64,000 nt of DNA from Hyphomicrobium_A sp963812795. GTDB taxonomy: Bacteria; Pseudomonadota; Alphaproteobacteria; Rhizobiales; Hyphomicrobiaceae. Below, in pieces: positions 1 through 8,415 of the stretch. Position 1 is the stretch's first letter, and each line of letters starts with the position of its first letter. Below the pieces are notes generated by a model. The model was not told where the DNA came from. It saw nothing but the letters and a program-made list of their open reading frames with translations, and searched no databases. Both the position numbers and the translations under genes were made by a program. The DNA lies in contig CAWEWG010000007.1 of the NCBI GenBank assembly GCA_963812795.1, positions 744,001 through 808,000 on the forward strand. Reading direction: 5' to 3'.

Positions 1-413
1 AGGCGCTTGGCGTGCCGGTGACCTCGCTGTTTCGCCGTTTCGAGGAGCGGCGCGACGCGGTGTTCGTATCCGCCGGCCAGGGGCTGCTGATCGAGCGCCG
101 CGGCACGCGCGCCGGGCACCAATATCAATTGCTCGGCCACACGGGCGGGCTGTCCGGCTCGGTCGTCGTCGAGCCGTATGTCATCACCCTGACGGAAGAG
201 TCCGAGGTGTTTCCGCTGTTCCAGCACGGCGGGCATGAGCTGATCTTCGTGCTCGAGGGCGAGGTCGTCTACCGCCACGCCGACAAGCTCTATCCGATGA
301 AGCCGGGCGACAGCCTGTTCTTCGACGCCGACGCCCCGCACGGTCCGGAAGAGCTGGTGAAGCTCCCAATCCGTTTTCTGTCCGTGATCAGCTACTCGCG
401 CGAGCTCACCTGA
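1..413 (+). CDS. XRE/cupin-type transcriptional regulator, C-terminal part
   Basis: The gene enters from outside the window, so only its last ~136 residues are visible. The first residues (ALGVPVTSLFRRFEE) resemble the end of a Cro/C1-type helix-turn-helix. The rest is a small cupin barrel with the typical HELIFVLEGEV stretch and a PGDSLFFDADAPHGP turn. XRE-cupin proteins are DNA-binding regulators whose cupin senses a small ligand, which I cannot name here. It ends in TGA at 411-413, about 90 bases before the amidotransferase gene on the same strand, so the two may be cotranscribed. Family assignment is good; the target genes are unknown. Confidence 0.8.
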   Translation, partial: ALGVPVTSLFRRFEERRDAVFVSAGQGLLIERRGTRAGHQYQLLGHTGGLSGSVVVEPYVITLTEESEVFPLFQHGGHELIFVLEGEVVYRHADKLYPMKPGDSLFFDADAPHGPEELVKLPIRFLSVISYSRELT

Positions 414-506
414 CCGTCCGCATACTGAACGGGTGCTTGCCAAAGCCCAGACCGATGAATATCTATTTCCTGCAAGGAAATAGACTGTTGAGGTCGATGG
501 GGCTTG

Positions 507-1235
507 ATGCTTCCACGGGTCGTCATCTTTCAGCACGCCGCCAATTGCCATCCGGGCACGATCGCCGGTCATCTCGTGGCCGACGGCATCGTGCCAACGA
601 TCGTCCAGCTCGACCGCGGCGAGGCCATCCCCGATCTCGACCGCTACGACATCCTCATCGTCATGGGCGGGCCCATGGACGTCTGGCAGGAGGATCGCTT
701 CGCCTGGTTGCGGGATGAGAAGGCGGCGATCCGCGCCTGGGTGGCCGAGCGCGACAAACCATTCCTCGGCGTCTGTCTCGGACACCAGTTGCTGGCCGAT
801 GCGCTGGGCGGCGAGGTCGGCCCGGCGGCGGTCGGCGAGATCGATCTGCTCGACGTTGAGTTGAGCGGCGCCGGTCGCCGGCATCGGCTTTTTGCAGGCT
901 TCGCAGAAACCAAGCGCGGCGTGCAATGGCATGGCGCCGAGGTGAAATCGCTGCCGCAAGGCGGTGTCGTCCTCGCCTCCACCAAGGATTGCCCGATCGC
1001 CGCGTTTGCCGTCGGCTCGTCCGCCTTCGGTCTGCAGTATCACGTGGAGGCAACGGACCAGTCGATCGTCGATTGGTCCTCGTCGAGCGCGGAAACCCTG
1101 CAGCGTCTGCATCCGCCGGGCTACTCCGCCAAGCTGCGTGCGCGCGTCAGCGACGGTTTCTCCGAGCTGCTCGGCAACTCGCGCCGCCTCTACGACAACT
1201 TCATGCACATCGCTCTCGCGCGGCTCGCCGGCTGA
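507..1235 (+). CDS. class I glutamine amidotransferase domain protein
   Basis: A 242-residue stand-alone class I glutamine amidotransferase (GATase1). The nucleophile elbow GVCLGHQLL places the catalytic Cys near residue 90. The second part of the triad is in QYHVEAT, with His ~179 and Glu ~181. Proteins of this size resemble GMP-synthase glutaminase domains and the gamma-glutamyl-polyamine hydrolase relatives, but no synthase domain is attached, so the acceptor or substrate is unknown. A TTG at 504 directly precedes the ATG at 507; I chose the ATG. The upstream GAGGTCGATGGGG stretch could serve as ribosome binding site. It follows a cupin regulator on the same strand. Confidence 0.85.
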   Translation: MLPRVVIFQHAANCHPGTIAGHLVADGIVPTIVQLDRGEAIPDLDRYDILIVMGGPMDVWQEDRFAWLRDEKAAIRAWVAERDKPFLGVCLGHQLLADALGGEVGPAAVGEIDLLDVELSGAGRRHRLFAGFAETKRGVQWHGAEVKSLPQGGVVLASTKDCPIAAFAVGSSAFGLQYHVEATDQSIVDWSSSSAETLQRLHPPGYSAKLRARVSDGFSELLGNSRRLYDNFMHIALARLAG

Positions 1236-1249
1236 GCGCCAGTCGCGTC

Positions 1250-2494
1250 CTATTCGCAGTGCCAGCCGTAGAGCCAGTCGTAGCGCGCCATCAGGCGCTG
1301 GGCCGGCCAGCGGCGCATAACGAGGTTGCGTGCCGCCGCTTGCGGGCCCGACAGGTGATAGATGCGTCCGTTGCGGCGCGAGGCGCGGGCGACGCGCAGG
1401 ACGCGCGGCCGGCGCTTGCGCTGGTACAGTCTGAACGCGGCTCCGACGTCATCGGGATTACGGCGCAACGCTTCGGCGATCACGACCGCGTCCTCCAACG
1501 CCATCACGCCGCCCTGCGCCAGAAACGGCAGCACCGGATGCGCCGCATCGCCGAGCAGCGCAATCGGCCCCCGCGTCCACTGCCGCGGCACCGGCAGCGT
1601 GTGCAGCGCCCATTGTTTCCATGCGCGCGCCTGCAGGATCAGCGCCTGCAGCGGCTCGGCACACTCCGGCATCTTTTGCTGCACCCACGAGGGCGGCACC
1701 GGCGCGCTCCAGTCGCCGATCTCGTGTCGATCATCCAGGACCACGACGACGGCCAGCTCCTCGCCACCGCTGACCGGGTAGTGGACGACGTGGGCATTGC
1801 CGAACAGCCAGATGGTCGTCTCGGGCCGGTGGAAATCCTCCGGCAACTCGTCGAGCGGGATGACGCTGCGCGCGGCGCTCTTGCCGCAAAACTTCGGCGC
1901 CGCCGCATCGAACAGCAGCTTGCGGATCGGCGACCAGATGCCGTCGGCGGCGATGAGCGCCTTGCCGGCCCATGTCTGGCCGTTCGTGGCGGCGACGGCG
2001 ACGTGGCGGTCGTCGTTGGCGATCTCGGCCGCATCGAACCCCATCGACAAGGCGACCAGCGGCTCGGCGCGTACCGATTGCAGCAGTGCGTTGTGCAGAT
2101 CCTTGCGGTGCGCCACCCAGTACGGCGCCCCGTGTCGCATGGCGATCCAGCGGCCGAGTGGCAAGCGCGCCAGCTCCGTGCCGGTGCGCCCGTCGCGCAC
2201 GCTCAGCGCCTCGGGTATGCCGACGTGCGGGCGCAGCGCGTCGGCGACGCCGAGCTTGCGCAGGATACGGGTGCCGTTGGGACCGAGTTGGATGCCGGCG
2301 CCGTCCTCGTGAAATGCGGGGCGCCGTTCGAGCACGTGCGAGCCGATGCCGTGGCGCGCCAGCGCCAGGGCCGTCGCGAGGCCGCCGATGCCGCCGCCGG
2401 CGATGAGCACCGGTCCCGGCTGGCTTAGGCGTGCACGCGCCAGTGCCGTCTCGGCGTTCTCGTTGGCCTGCGGATCGAGCTGTAGCACGGTCAT
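1250..2494 (-). CDS. FAD-dependent aromatic-ring monooxygenase family protein
   Basis: A 414-residue group A flavoprotein monooxygenase of the PHBH/UbiH/salicylate-hydroxylase fold. Visible motifs in order are the dinucleotide-binding GGGIGGLATALAL near residue 33, the central ALIAADGIWS (DG motif) near 180, and GPIALLGDAAHPV (GD motif) near 310 that contacts FAD. Such enzymes use NAD(P)H and O2 to hydroxylate aromatic rings. The overall pattern is closest to 3-hydroxybenzoate 6-hydroxylase or salicylate hydroxylase types, but the substrate cannot be fixed from sequence. It is convergent with the amidotransferase gene, the stops being only 14 bases apart. The reading frame is intact. Confidence 0.85.
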   Translation of the reverse strand: MTVLQLDPQANENAETALARARLSQPGPVLIAGGGIGGLATALALARHGIGSHVLERRPAFHEDGAGIQLGPNGTRILRKLGVADALRPHVGIPEALSVRDGRTGTELARLPLGRWIAMRHGAPYWVAHRKDLHNALLQSVRAEPLVALSMGFDAAEIANDDRHVAVAATNGQTWAGKALIAADGIWSPIRKLLFDAAAPKFCGKSAARSVIPLDELPEDFHRPETTIWLFGNAHVVHYPVSGGEELAVVVVLDDRHEIGDWSAPVPPSWVQQKMPECAEPLQALILQARAWKQWALHTLPVPRQWTRGPIALLGDAAHPVLPFLAQGGVMALEDAVVIAEALRRNPDDVGAAFRLYQRKRRPRVLRVARASRRNGRIYHLSGPQAAARNLVMRRWPAQRLMARYDWLYGWHCE

Positions 2495-2548
2495 CGATTA
2501 CTACGGCGCTGCGACCGCGACGCGCCCGAGTTGCGAAAAGCGTTAAGC

Positions 2549-2800
2549 CTAGGCGGCGTCCTCGACCAGGCTGACGAGGCAGCCGATCGGATCGCTTTCG
2601 TCGTCGGCGAGGCGCGGATCGTAGATGTAGAGGGTCGAGCAATACGGGCAGAGGATTTGGCCGTCGTCGCCCATGTCGAGATAGACGTGCGGGTGATCGA
2701 AGGGCGGACGCGCGCCCATGCAGTTCAGCTCGCGCACGCCGATGAAGATCTTTTCGGCGCCGATGTCGTTGGCAAGGTGCGGAACGGGGCTGGAGGCCAT
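2549..2800 (-). CDS. zf-CHCC zinc-finger domain protein (NDUFS6-like)
   Basis: A small 83-residue protein of the zf-CHCC family, the bacterial relatives of the complex I accessory subunit NDUFS6. The zinc ligands are visible: a Cys in RELNCMGARPPFDHPHVYLD, a following His, and the CPYC pair near the C-terminus. An upstream in-frame ATG at 2908 would add 36 low-quality residues, so I chose the ATG at 2800, which begins MASSPVPHLAN. In Hyphomicrobiales this protein is commonly encoded near a monooxygenase gene, as here. Its role may be assembly of or association with respiratory complex I; that is inference from homology. Confidence 0.85.
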   Translation of the reverse strand: MASSPVPHLANDIGAEKIFIGVRELNCMGARPPFDHPHVYLDMGDDGQILCPYCSTLYIYDPRLADDESDPIGCLVSLVEDAA

Positions 2801-2911
2801 TGAATTGCCCTGCAGTATTTGATGATTGCGCCCGCCGACCATAGCCGCGTGGGGGGGCAAATGATAGGGGTGGGCGTGTTGCGCCGAAGGCGCTGAGAGG
2901 GCCATCAAGTC

Positions 2912-3664
2912 GTGCAGAGTTTCAACTCAGACGGGGTCGAGATCGCCTTTCTCGACGAGGGCAGCGGCGATGTGGTGCTGCTCATCCACGGCTTTGCCTC
3001 GAACGTAAATACCAACTGGGTGGACACTGGTTGGGTGCAGACGCTGACGCAAGCCGGCTACCGCGTCGTCGCCTACGACAATCGCGGCCACGGTCGCAGC
3101 GAGAAACTCTACGGCCTCGAGGACTACGGCGCGCCGATCATGGCCGAGGATGCGCGCCGGCTGCTCGATCACCTGAAGATCGATCGCGCGCACGTCATCG
3201 GGTACTCGATGGGGGCGCGCATCTCGGCATTCCTCGCCATCGGTCATCCTACTCGTGTTCGCAGCCTCGTCTTTGGCGGGCTCGGCCTCAACATGGTGCG
3301 CGGCGTTGCCGGCACGGGGCCAATCGCGCGCGCCCTCGAGGCGGCGAGCATCGACGACGTGACCAACGCGACGGCGCGCACCTTTCGCGCTTTCGCCGAG
3401 CAGACGAAAAGCGATCTGAAGGCGCTGGCTGCCTGCATCCGCTCGGCGCGGGCGCCCATCACGCCGGAGGCGCTTGCGGCGCTGCGCTGCCCGGTGCTGG
3501 TCGTCGTCGGCGAAAAGGATGTGATCGGCGGTTCACCAGCCGACCTCGCCGCGCTTATCCCCGGGGCGCAAAGCGTGGAACTGCCCGGGCGCGATCACAA
3601 CAAGGCGGTGGGCGACAAGGGGTTCAAGGCGGCGGTGCTGAACTTTTTCGCGGCGCAGCAATAG
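2912..3664 (+). CDS. alpha/beta hydrolase
   Basis: A 250-residue alpha/beta-fold hydrolase. The oxyanion segment HGFASN lies near residue 26. The nucleophile elbow is GYSMGA with Ser ~99. The acid is Asp ~203 in VVVGEKDVIG and the base is His ~229 in PGRDHNKA, so a full Ser-Asp-His triad is present. The start is GTG at 2912, with GAGAGG about ten bases upstream. The substrate is unknown; the family includes esterases, haloperoxidase-like and 3-oxoadipate enol-lactonase-like enzymes. It is transcribed away from the zinc-finger gene, leaving a ~110-base shared promoter region. Confidence 0.85.
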   Translation: MQSFNSDGVEIAFLDEGSGDVVLLIHGFASNVNTNWVDTGWVQTLTQAGYRVVAYDNRGHGRSEKLYGLEDYGAPIMAEDARRLLDHLKIDRAHVIGYSMGARISAFLAIGHPTRVRSLVFGGLGLNMVRGVAGTGPIARALEAASIDDVTNATARTFRAFAEQTKSDLKALAACIRSARAPITPEALAALRCPVLVVVGEKDVIGGSPADLAALIPGAQSVELPGRDHNKAVGDKGFKAAVLNFFAAQQ

Positions 3665-4067
3665 AGCCAATCGCCCGCGGAAATACGAGGCCCCGGCAGC
3701 CGCCGCCAGAATCTCAAAAGACAAACGCGGGGTTGCCAAGAGATCGGCGGTCGACCAATGCCGGGGCCAAGACGCTCACACACTCAGGAGATGCAGCGCA
3801 TACGCATTACGAACTGGCCGCTGCCTGAGGGCCCGGATTAGCTCCGGACAGCCAACACTTAACAAGTTAACCGTGACAGGTCTGTAGACGCGAAAGGCAA
3901 AGTGACCACGCAACTGTGGATAACCGGCTGCGCGCCGTTGTTCCGCCACGACTTCTCTGAAGCGCGCCGCAATCGAATCGCAAATGCGCCGGATTGGGCT
4001 GGCTCTATCTGCCTGGGAAGATGGCAGATTTACAATCCGTTAGGGTTACCGCGGTTACCGTCCAGCC
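3665..4067. other. intergenic region, 403 bases
   Basis: No credible coding sequence was seen. Two short repeats stand out: TTAAC-AAG-TTAAC near 3858-3870, and the heptamer GGTTACC present twice with a two-base spacer at about 4044-4059, just before the extensin-like gene. They may be regulator sites, but nothing in the window identifies the regulator. Confidence 0.4.
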
Positions 4068-4736
4068 ATGCCATCCGTCCGTTTCTGCGTAGTTCTTGGC
4101 ATCTTTAGCACCCTGCTGTCCGCCTGTGGCGGCAGTGGGCAATCCTTCGTGGCCAGGGATGAGCCTTGGCGCGAGACCGAGGAGCGGGCCTGTCTCGCCT
4201 CCGGCGTCGTTCGGGAAAGCCCCTTCATCAAGACCAAATTATCGCTGGGCGGACCCAGCGTGTGCGGCGCCGAGCAGCCCTTCGAGCTGGCCGCCGCCGA
4301 CGGCGGTCGCGTAGCCCTGCGGCCCGCCGCCCTGCTGCGTTGCCCGATGATCCCGCAAGTCAATCGCTGGGTATCAACCTCCATCGAGCCGGCAGCGCAG
4401 CGCATCTATGGCGTTCCACTCGCCGAGCTGAAGATCGCCGGCTCTTATGCCTGCCGGCCGATAAACCACGCCTTCGGTGCCAATCTCTCAGAGCATGGCC
4501 ACGCCAATGCGCTCGATGTGTCCGGGTTCGTGCTCGCCGATGGGCGCAGCATCTCGGTGAAGAAAGGGTGGCGCGGCGATTACCGCGACCGCGCGTTCCT
4601 GCGCGCCGTGCAGGCCGGAGCCTGCGAGAATTTCACGACGGTGCTCAGCCCGGACTACGACTCAAATCACCACGACCACTTGCACGTCGATCTTGCGCGG
4701 CGCGGCTCCGACGGCTTGCGCACCGTGTGCAAGTGA
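4068..4736 (+). CDS. extensin-like family lipoprotein
   Basis: A 222-residue protein with the extensin-like C-terminal domain found throughout Hyphomicrobiales. The N-terminus (MPSVRFCVVLGIFSTLLSAC) ends in a lipobox with the lipidation Cys at residue 20, so it is probably anchored in an envelope membrane. The domain core shows SYACRPIN, SEHGHANALDVSGF and HHDHLHVDLARR, the His/Asp-rich pattern shared with zinc-dependent D,D-carboxypeptidase-like folds. That suggests a peptidoglycan-related role, although activity is not established for the family. The ATG at 4068 gives a well-formed signal peptide. Confidence 0.85.
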   Translation: MPSVRFCVVLGIFSTLLSACGGSGQSFVARDEPWRETEERACLASGVVRESPFIKTKLSLGGPSVCGAEQPFELAAADGGRVALRPAALLRCPMIPQVNRWVSTSIEPAAQRIYGVPLAELKIAGSYACRPINHAFGANLSEHGHANALDVSGFVLADGRSISVKKGWRGDYRDRAFLRAVQAGACENFTTVLSPDYDSNHHDHLHVDLARRGSDGLRTVCK

Positions 4737-4749
4737 CGCCGCGCTGGCG

Positions 4750-4893
4750 TCAATCGTCGTCCTCAGAATCGCAGGCGACGGGAAACTCCATGTCGGTTTC
4801 CCAGCAGACGACGTCGGGTTGAATGCGCGCATTGGCCGGTAGCGGGATCGCCGACGCGGCCAGGACGGCAAGCAGCAGCAGAACTAGGCGCAT
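4750..4893 (-). CDS. 47-residue secreted small protein
   Basis: A short gene coding 47 residues. The first ~22 residues form a clean signal peptide (MRLVLLLLAVLAASAIPLPA followed by NA). The mature part is only ~25 residues with two cysteines (VVCWETDMEFPVACDSEDDD) and a very acidic end. GGGGAGA lies seven bases before the ATG, a strong ribosome binding site that supports a real gene. It sits between the convergent extensin-like gene and another small-secreted-protein gene on its own strand. I do not recognise a family; the two cysteines could form one disulfide in the periplasm. Confidence 0.65.
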   Translation of the reverse strand: MRLVLLLLAVLAASAIPLPANARIQPDVVCWETDMEFPVACDSEDDD

Positions 4894-4933
4894 GGCCGTT
4901 CTCCCCTTAGCTTGTGGGCCAACCTAACGCTTT

Positions 4934-5560
4934 TCAGTTGTCGCCACCAGTGCGTGCAAGGTCGGCCTCCTCGTCTTCCCCGGCACGCGACGCGGATTTC
5001 CCCTGCTTGTGGGCGAAATACGCCTGCGCCTGGGAAATGGCCGTGTCGGCCATTTCCTGCACCGAGCGGGCCCGCAGCGCGCGCATGCCCTCCACGTCGA
5101 TCTCGCCGAGCTTGATGTGCTGGGCGTACTGCATGGCGATCAGACCCTTGCCGTCGGCGGCGCGCGCGTACTTGAAGACGTTGAACTCCATCACGTCGCT
5201 CTCGGGCGCCCAGGTGAGGAAATCGATGATCGCCTCGCCCGTCTCCTCATTCTCGACGATGGCGAAGTTGGCGTCCTTGTTCGTCTCCTTGACGACCTTG
5301 CCGACCATCTTCACCGCGGCCACCGGGTCATCGCCCATTTCCGGGTAGGCATGAAAGGCGAACAGCTTCGACCAGTCGTTGACCGTCTCACCGGGAAGCG
5401 TGAACTCGGCGAGGCCATCGCCGGGCGCGCCATTCTCCTGCTGCGCCTGATCCTCGAAGTTGAGTGTGTAGTGCTGGCCGGCGAACTCGATGGAGGGCGC
5501 TTCGGCGTGCGCGAGAGAGACCCAAGCCAGCATGGCGATGGCAACCGACAACAGGCGCAT
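4934..5560 (-). CDS. hypothetical secreted protein
   Basis: A 208-residue protein with an obvious signal peptide (MRLLSVAIAMLAWVSLAHAEA, cleavage after HA). AAGGGGAA lies a few bases before the ATG. The body is acidic and mixed alpha/beta in appearance, with stretches such as ETNKDANFAIVENEETGEAI and VMEFNVFKYARAADGKGL. No catalytic motif was seen. The last ~30 residues are charged and probably unstructured. It is upstream of the 47-residue gene on the same strand, so the two may form one unit. I do not recognise a named family. Confidence 0.7.
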   Translation of the reverse strand: MRLLSVAIAMLAWVSLAHAEAPSIEFAGQHYTLNFEDQAQQENGAPGDGLAEFTLPGETVNDWSKLFAFHAYPEMGDDPVAAVKMVGKVVKETNKDANFAIVENEETGEAIIDFLTWAPESDVMEFNVFKYARAADGKGLIAMQYAQHIKLGEIDVEGMRALRARSVQEMADTAISQAQAYFAHKQGKSASRAGEDEEADLARTGGDN

Positions 5561-5583
5561 TGCAGCTTCCCCTTCGGATGTGG

Positions 5584-5778
5584 TCAGGACCGGCTGAGGT
5601 CACGCTCGGCGACGACGCGATCGAACGGCTCCGCATCGTTGCGTATCTTATAGAGGGTGGCGCCGTCCTGCAGGGTCAAAAGCTGCTCGATGCGGTAGGA
5701 GGCCTCGGGCGGCGCGTACCCGCTGGCGAATTCGGTGAAATGCACGAACGCCCCGACGTTGAGCTCACGGCGTGACAT
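5584..5778 (-). CDS. small conserved-looking hypothetical protein (64 aa)
   Basis: A 64-residue cytoplasmic-looking protein (MSRRELNVGAFVHFTEFASG... ending in ERDLSRS) with no signal peptide or membrane segment. GGGAGGG seven bases before the ATG is an excellent ribosome binding site and supports the start. It lies 23 bases upstream of the secreted-protein gene on the same strand. The pattern YRIEQLLTLQDGATLYKIRN resembles a small beta-barrel sequence that might read SH3-like, but I cannot assign a function. Confidence 0.65.
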   Translation of the reverse strand: MSRRELNVGAFVHFTEFASGYAPPEASYRIEQLLTLQDGATLYKIRNDAEPFDRVVAERDLSRS

Positions 5779-6060
5779 GATCTGACCCTCCCTTGAGCGC
5801 GGGAGCCCGCGCCCCCGCCGGCAAGACTAGCGGCGTGAGGCTGAAGGATGGGTATCCGCAGTTGCAATAAATCGATCCAAGGGGCCGGGAGCGGCTGTCG
5901 CACGGGCTAGTCGGGGCCGGGGCGGATGACTATTTGCGCAGTGCGGCGAACCCTTGGTCGCAACAGATCGTTATCAGCCCAGCGGTTATGCCGGTTGCCG
6001 TCCCAAGGCGCTGCAGCCACTTAGACATCAAGTTCGCACCCCTCACAGCCAGAGGTTCAA

Positions 6061-7371
6061 GTGCTCTCAACGCTTCCGGTCCATGCCCCCGCCCGCCCCG
6101 AAGCCCGAATTCGCGTCCCCGATCTGCACGAGCGCCTGCGATCGAGCCGCCAGCTCTCGCTCGCGCTTGCAGCGCCGCTGAGCGACGAAGACCAGACCGT
6201 GCAGCCGATGGACGACGCCAGTCCGACGAAATGGCACCTCGCGCACACGACCTGGTTCTACGAGAGTTTCATCCTCAAGCCGCACTTGCCGGACTACCGC
6301 GAGTTCTCGGCCGACTTCGAGTACTGCTTCAACTCCTACTACGAGAGCAAAGGCGAGCGACAGCCGCGCGGGCGGCGCGGGCTGCTGACGCGCCCGTCGG
6401 CGCAGCAGGTGCGCGCGTATCGCGCCTACGTCGATGAGGCGCTGACGCAGCTCTTCACGCGCGGCTTCGTCGATGAGGGGCCGGACCCGCTGGCGGTCTT
6501 GATCGAGCTCGGCATCAATCACGAGCAGCAGCATCAGGAGTTGCTGCTTACCGACATTCTCAGCCTGTTCGCTGCCCAGCCTCTGCGGCCGGCCTATCGC
6601 GATCCCGTTCCCAAGCTCGAGCCGGTTGAGGCGGTCGCCGCCGCCGAGTACATCCGTTTCGAAGGCGGCATTCGCGCCATCGGCTACGACGGCGCCGGCT
6701 TCTCGTACGACAACGAGGGTCCGCGGCACGAGGTGCTGCTCTATCCCTTCCGTCTGGCCGATCGCTGCGTGACCAACGGCGAATGGCTCGCCTTCATGGA
6801 AGCCGGCGGCTATCGCGAGCCGCTCGTTTGGCTCGCCGACGGCTGGGCGGCGGTACAAGCGCACGACTGGCAAGCCCCCGGGTATTGGGAGAAGCGCGAC
6901 GGCGCCTGGCACCAGATGACGCTCGAGGGCCTGCTGCCGGTCGATCCGCGCGCCCCCGTCACGCACATCAGCTACTACGAGGCCAACGCCTTCGCGCACT
7001 GGGCCGGCAAGCGGCTGCCCACGGAGTTCGAATGGGAGACGGCGAGTTTCGGCTGCTCCCTCGTCGGTAACGACCTCAGCACCGACGCGCTGCGCCCGCG
7101 CCCTGCTTCGACGGAGGATGGGCGGCTGGCGCAGATGTTCGGCGACGTGTGGGAGTGGACCTCCAGCGCCTATCTTCCATATCCGGGATACCGGCCGCCG
7201 GCCGGCGCCGTCGGCGAGTACAACGGCAAGTTCATGGTCAGCCAGAACGTGCTGCGCGGCGGCTCGTGCGCGACGCCGCCCGGGCATATCCGTGCCAGCT
7301 ACCGCAACTTCTTCTTCCCGCACCAGCGCTGGCAATTCACCGGCCTGCGCCTTGCCGAGGACGCGGCATGA
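6061..7371 (+). CDS. egtB: ergothioneine biosynthesis protein EgtB (iron-dependent sulfoxide synthase)
   Basis: A 436-residue EgtB. The N-terminal DinB-like domain carries the presumed iron triad: His62 in KWHLAHTTWFYE, and His154 and His158 in GINHEQQHQEL. The C-terminal formylglycine-generating/sulfatase-modifying fold shows WAGKRLPTEFEWE and LRGGSCATPPGHIRASYRNF. EgtB joins hercynine to a thiol donor (gamma-Glu-Cys or Cys) with O2 to form a sulfoxide on the route to ergothioneine. The start is GTG at 6061, with AGAGG five bases upstream. The stop overlaps the egtD start (ATGA). No egtC or egtE is nearby, which fits the cysteine-using form or genes placed elsewhere. Confidence 0.93.
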   Translation: MLSTLPVHAPARPEARIRVPDLHERLRSSRQLSLALAAPLSDEDQTVQPMDDASPTKWHLAHTTWFYESFILKPHLPDYREFSADFEYCFNSYYESKGERQPRGRRGLLTRPSAQQVRAYRAYVDEALTQLFTRGFVDEGPDPLAVLIELGINHEQQHQELLLTDILSLFAAQPLRPAYRDPVPKLEPVEAVAAAEYIRFEGGIRAIGYDGAGFSYDNEGPRHEVLLYPFRLADRCVTNGEWLAFMEAGGYREPLVWLADGWAAVQAHDWQAPGYWEKRDGAWHQMTLEGLLPVDPRAPVTHISYYEANAFAHWAGKRLPTEFEWETASFGCSLVGNDLSTDALRPRPASTEDGRLAQMFGDVWEWTSSAYLPYPGYRPPAGAVGEYNGKFMVSQNVLRGGSCATPPGHIRASYRNFFFPHQRWQFTGLRLAEDAA

Positions 7372-8354
7372 ACATCGAAGTGGGCCGCCATCAGGTCACG
7401 TCGGAGACGTGCAGGAGCATAGCGGTCGAGACGCGCGGGGACTTCGCCGAGGCGCTGATCGCAGGACTGTCGGCACGCAACAAGTCGATCCCGTGCCGCT
7501 TCTTCTACGATGCGGCAGGCAGCGAGCTGTTCGAGCGCATTACCGAGCTACCCGAGTACTATCCGACGCGCACCGAGACGGCGATCTTGCGCACGTATGC
7601 CAGCGACATGGCCGCGCTCGCAGCGCCGGATGCAGTGCTCATCGAGTTCGGCTCCGGCTCGAGCACCAAGACCGAGCTGCTGCTCGCTCACATGCGCGAT
7701 CTCTACGCGTATGTGCCGATCGACATCAGCGGTGCGGCGCTGGGCGATGCGCAGACGCGCATCGAAACGCGCTTTCCCGGTTTGAGCGTGCTGCCCGTGC
7801 AGGGCGACTTCGCACGCCCGTTGAGCCTGGCGCCCGACATCGCCGCGCGCCCGCGGCTCGGCTTCTTTCCGGGCTCGACCATCGGCAACCTCACCGAGGA
7901 CGAGGCGGTGGAGCTGCTCGCCAATATGCGCGCCATCCTCGGCGACGGCGGCAGGCTGATCATCGGCGCCGACTTGAAGAAGGACGTGCGCCGCTTGCTC
8001 GCCGCCTACGATGACGCGGCCGGCATCACCGCGGCTTTCAACCTCAATCTCTTGCACCGCGCCAACCGCGAGCTGGGGGCCGACTTCGATGTCGACGGCT
8101 TCTCTCACGCGGCGAGCTACGACGTGCGCCACGGCCGGATCGACATGCATCTCGTCAGCCGGGCGGAGCAGAGTGTCAGCGTGCTCGGCCACCGCTTCCG
8201 CTTTGTCCCGGGCGAGCGCATCCACACCGAGCACTCGCACAAGTACGACGTCGACGGCTTCCAGGCGCTGGCACGGCGCGCCGGCTGGTCGCCGCAGGTC
8301 GTGTGGACCGATGCCGAGCGCCTGTTCAGCGTGCACGTCCTTTCCGCCCCGTAA
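7368..8354 (+). CDS. egtD: L-histidine N(alpha)-methyltransferase EgtD
   Basis: A 328-residue EgtD. It makes hercynine by three SAM-dependent methylations of histidine, the first committed step to ergothioneine. The SAM-binding start is seen in LIEFGSGSSTKTELLL near residue 90. Other family signatures are RFFYDAAGSELFERITELPEYYPTR (positions ~42-65) and the PGSTIGNLT segment near 165. Translation is coupled to egtB by the ATGA overlap at 7368-7371. The two-gene pair is complete and intact, so the cell should make the sulfoxide intermediate at least. Confidence 0.94.
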   Translation: MNIEVGRHQVTSETCRSIAVETRGDFAEALIAGLSARNKSIPCRFFYDAAGSELFERITELPEYYPTRTETAILRTYASDMAALAAPDAVLIEFGSGSSTKTELLLAHMRDLYAYVPIDISGAALGDAQTRIETRFPGLSVLPVQGDFARPLSLAPDIAARPRLGFFPGSTIGNLTEDEAVELLANMRAILGDGGRLIIGADLKKDVRRLLAAYDDAAGITAAFNLNLLHRANRELGADFDVDGFSHAASYDVRHGRIDMHLVSRAEQSVSVLGHRFRFVPGERIHTEHSHKYDVDGFQALARRAGWSPQVVWTDAERLFSVHVLSAP

Positions 8355-8415
8355 TCGCGTAGCCGCTGGCCGCGGCCCAGTTCTGTCCGCGGGCGATTTG
8401 CGCTACAAGCGCGCC

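Noticed and set aside
926..2428. A 500-codon + strand frame opposite the FAD monooxygenase gene
   Set aside because: It is an Arg/Ala-rich antisense shadow typical of high-GC DNA; the minus-strand frame has clear flavoprotein motifs.
3902..4108. Short + strand frame upstream of the extensin-like gene
   Set aside because: No ribosome binding site, no recognisable domain, and it overlaps the real gene's start region.
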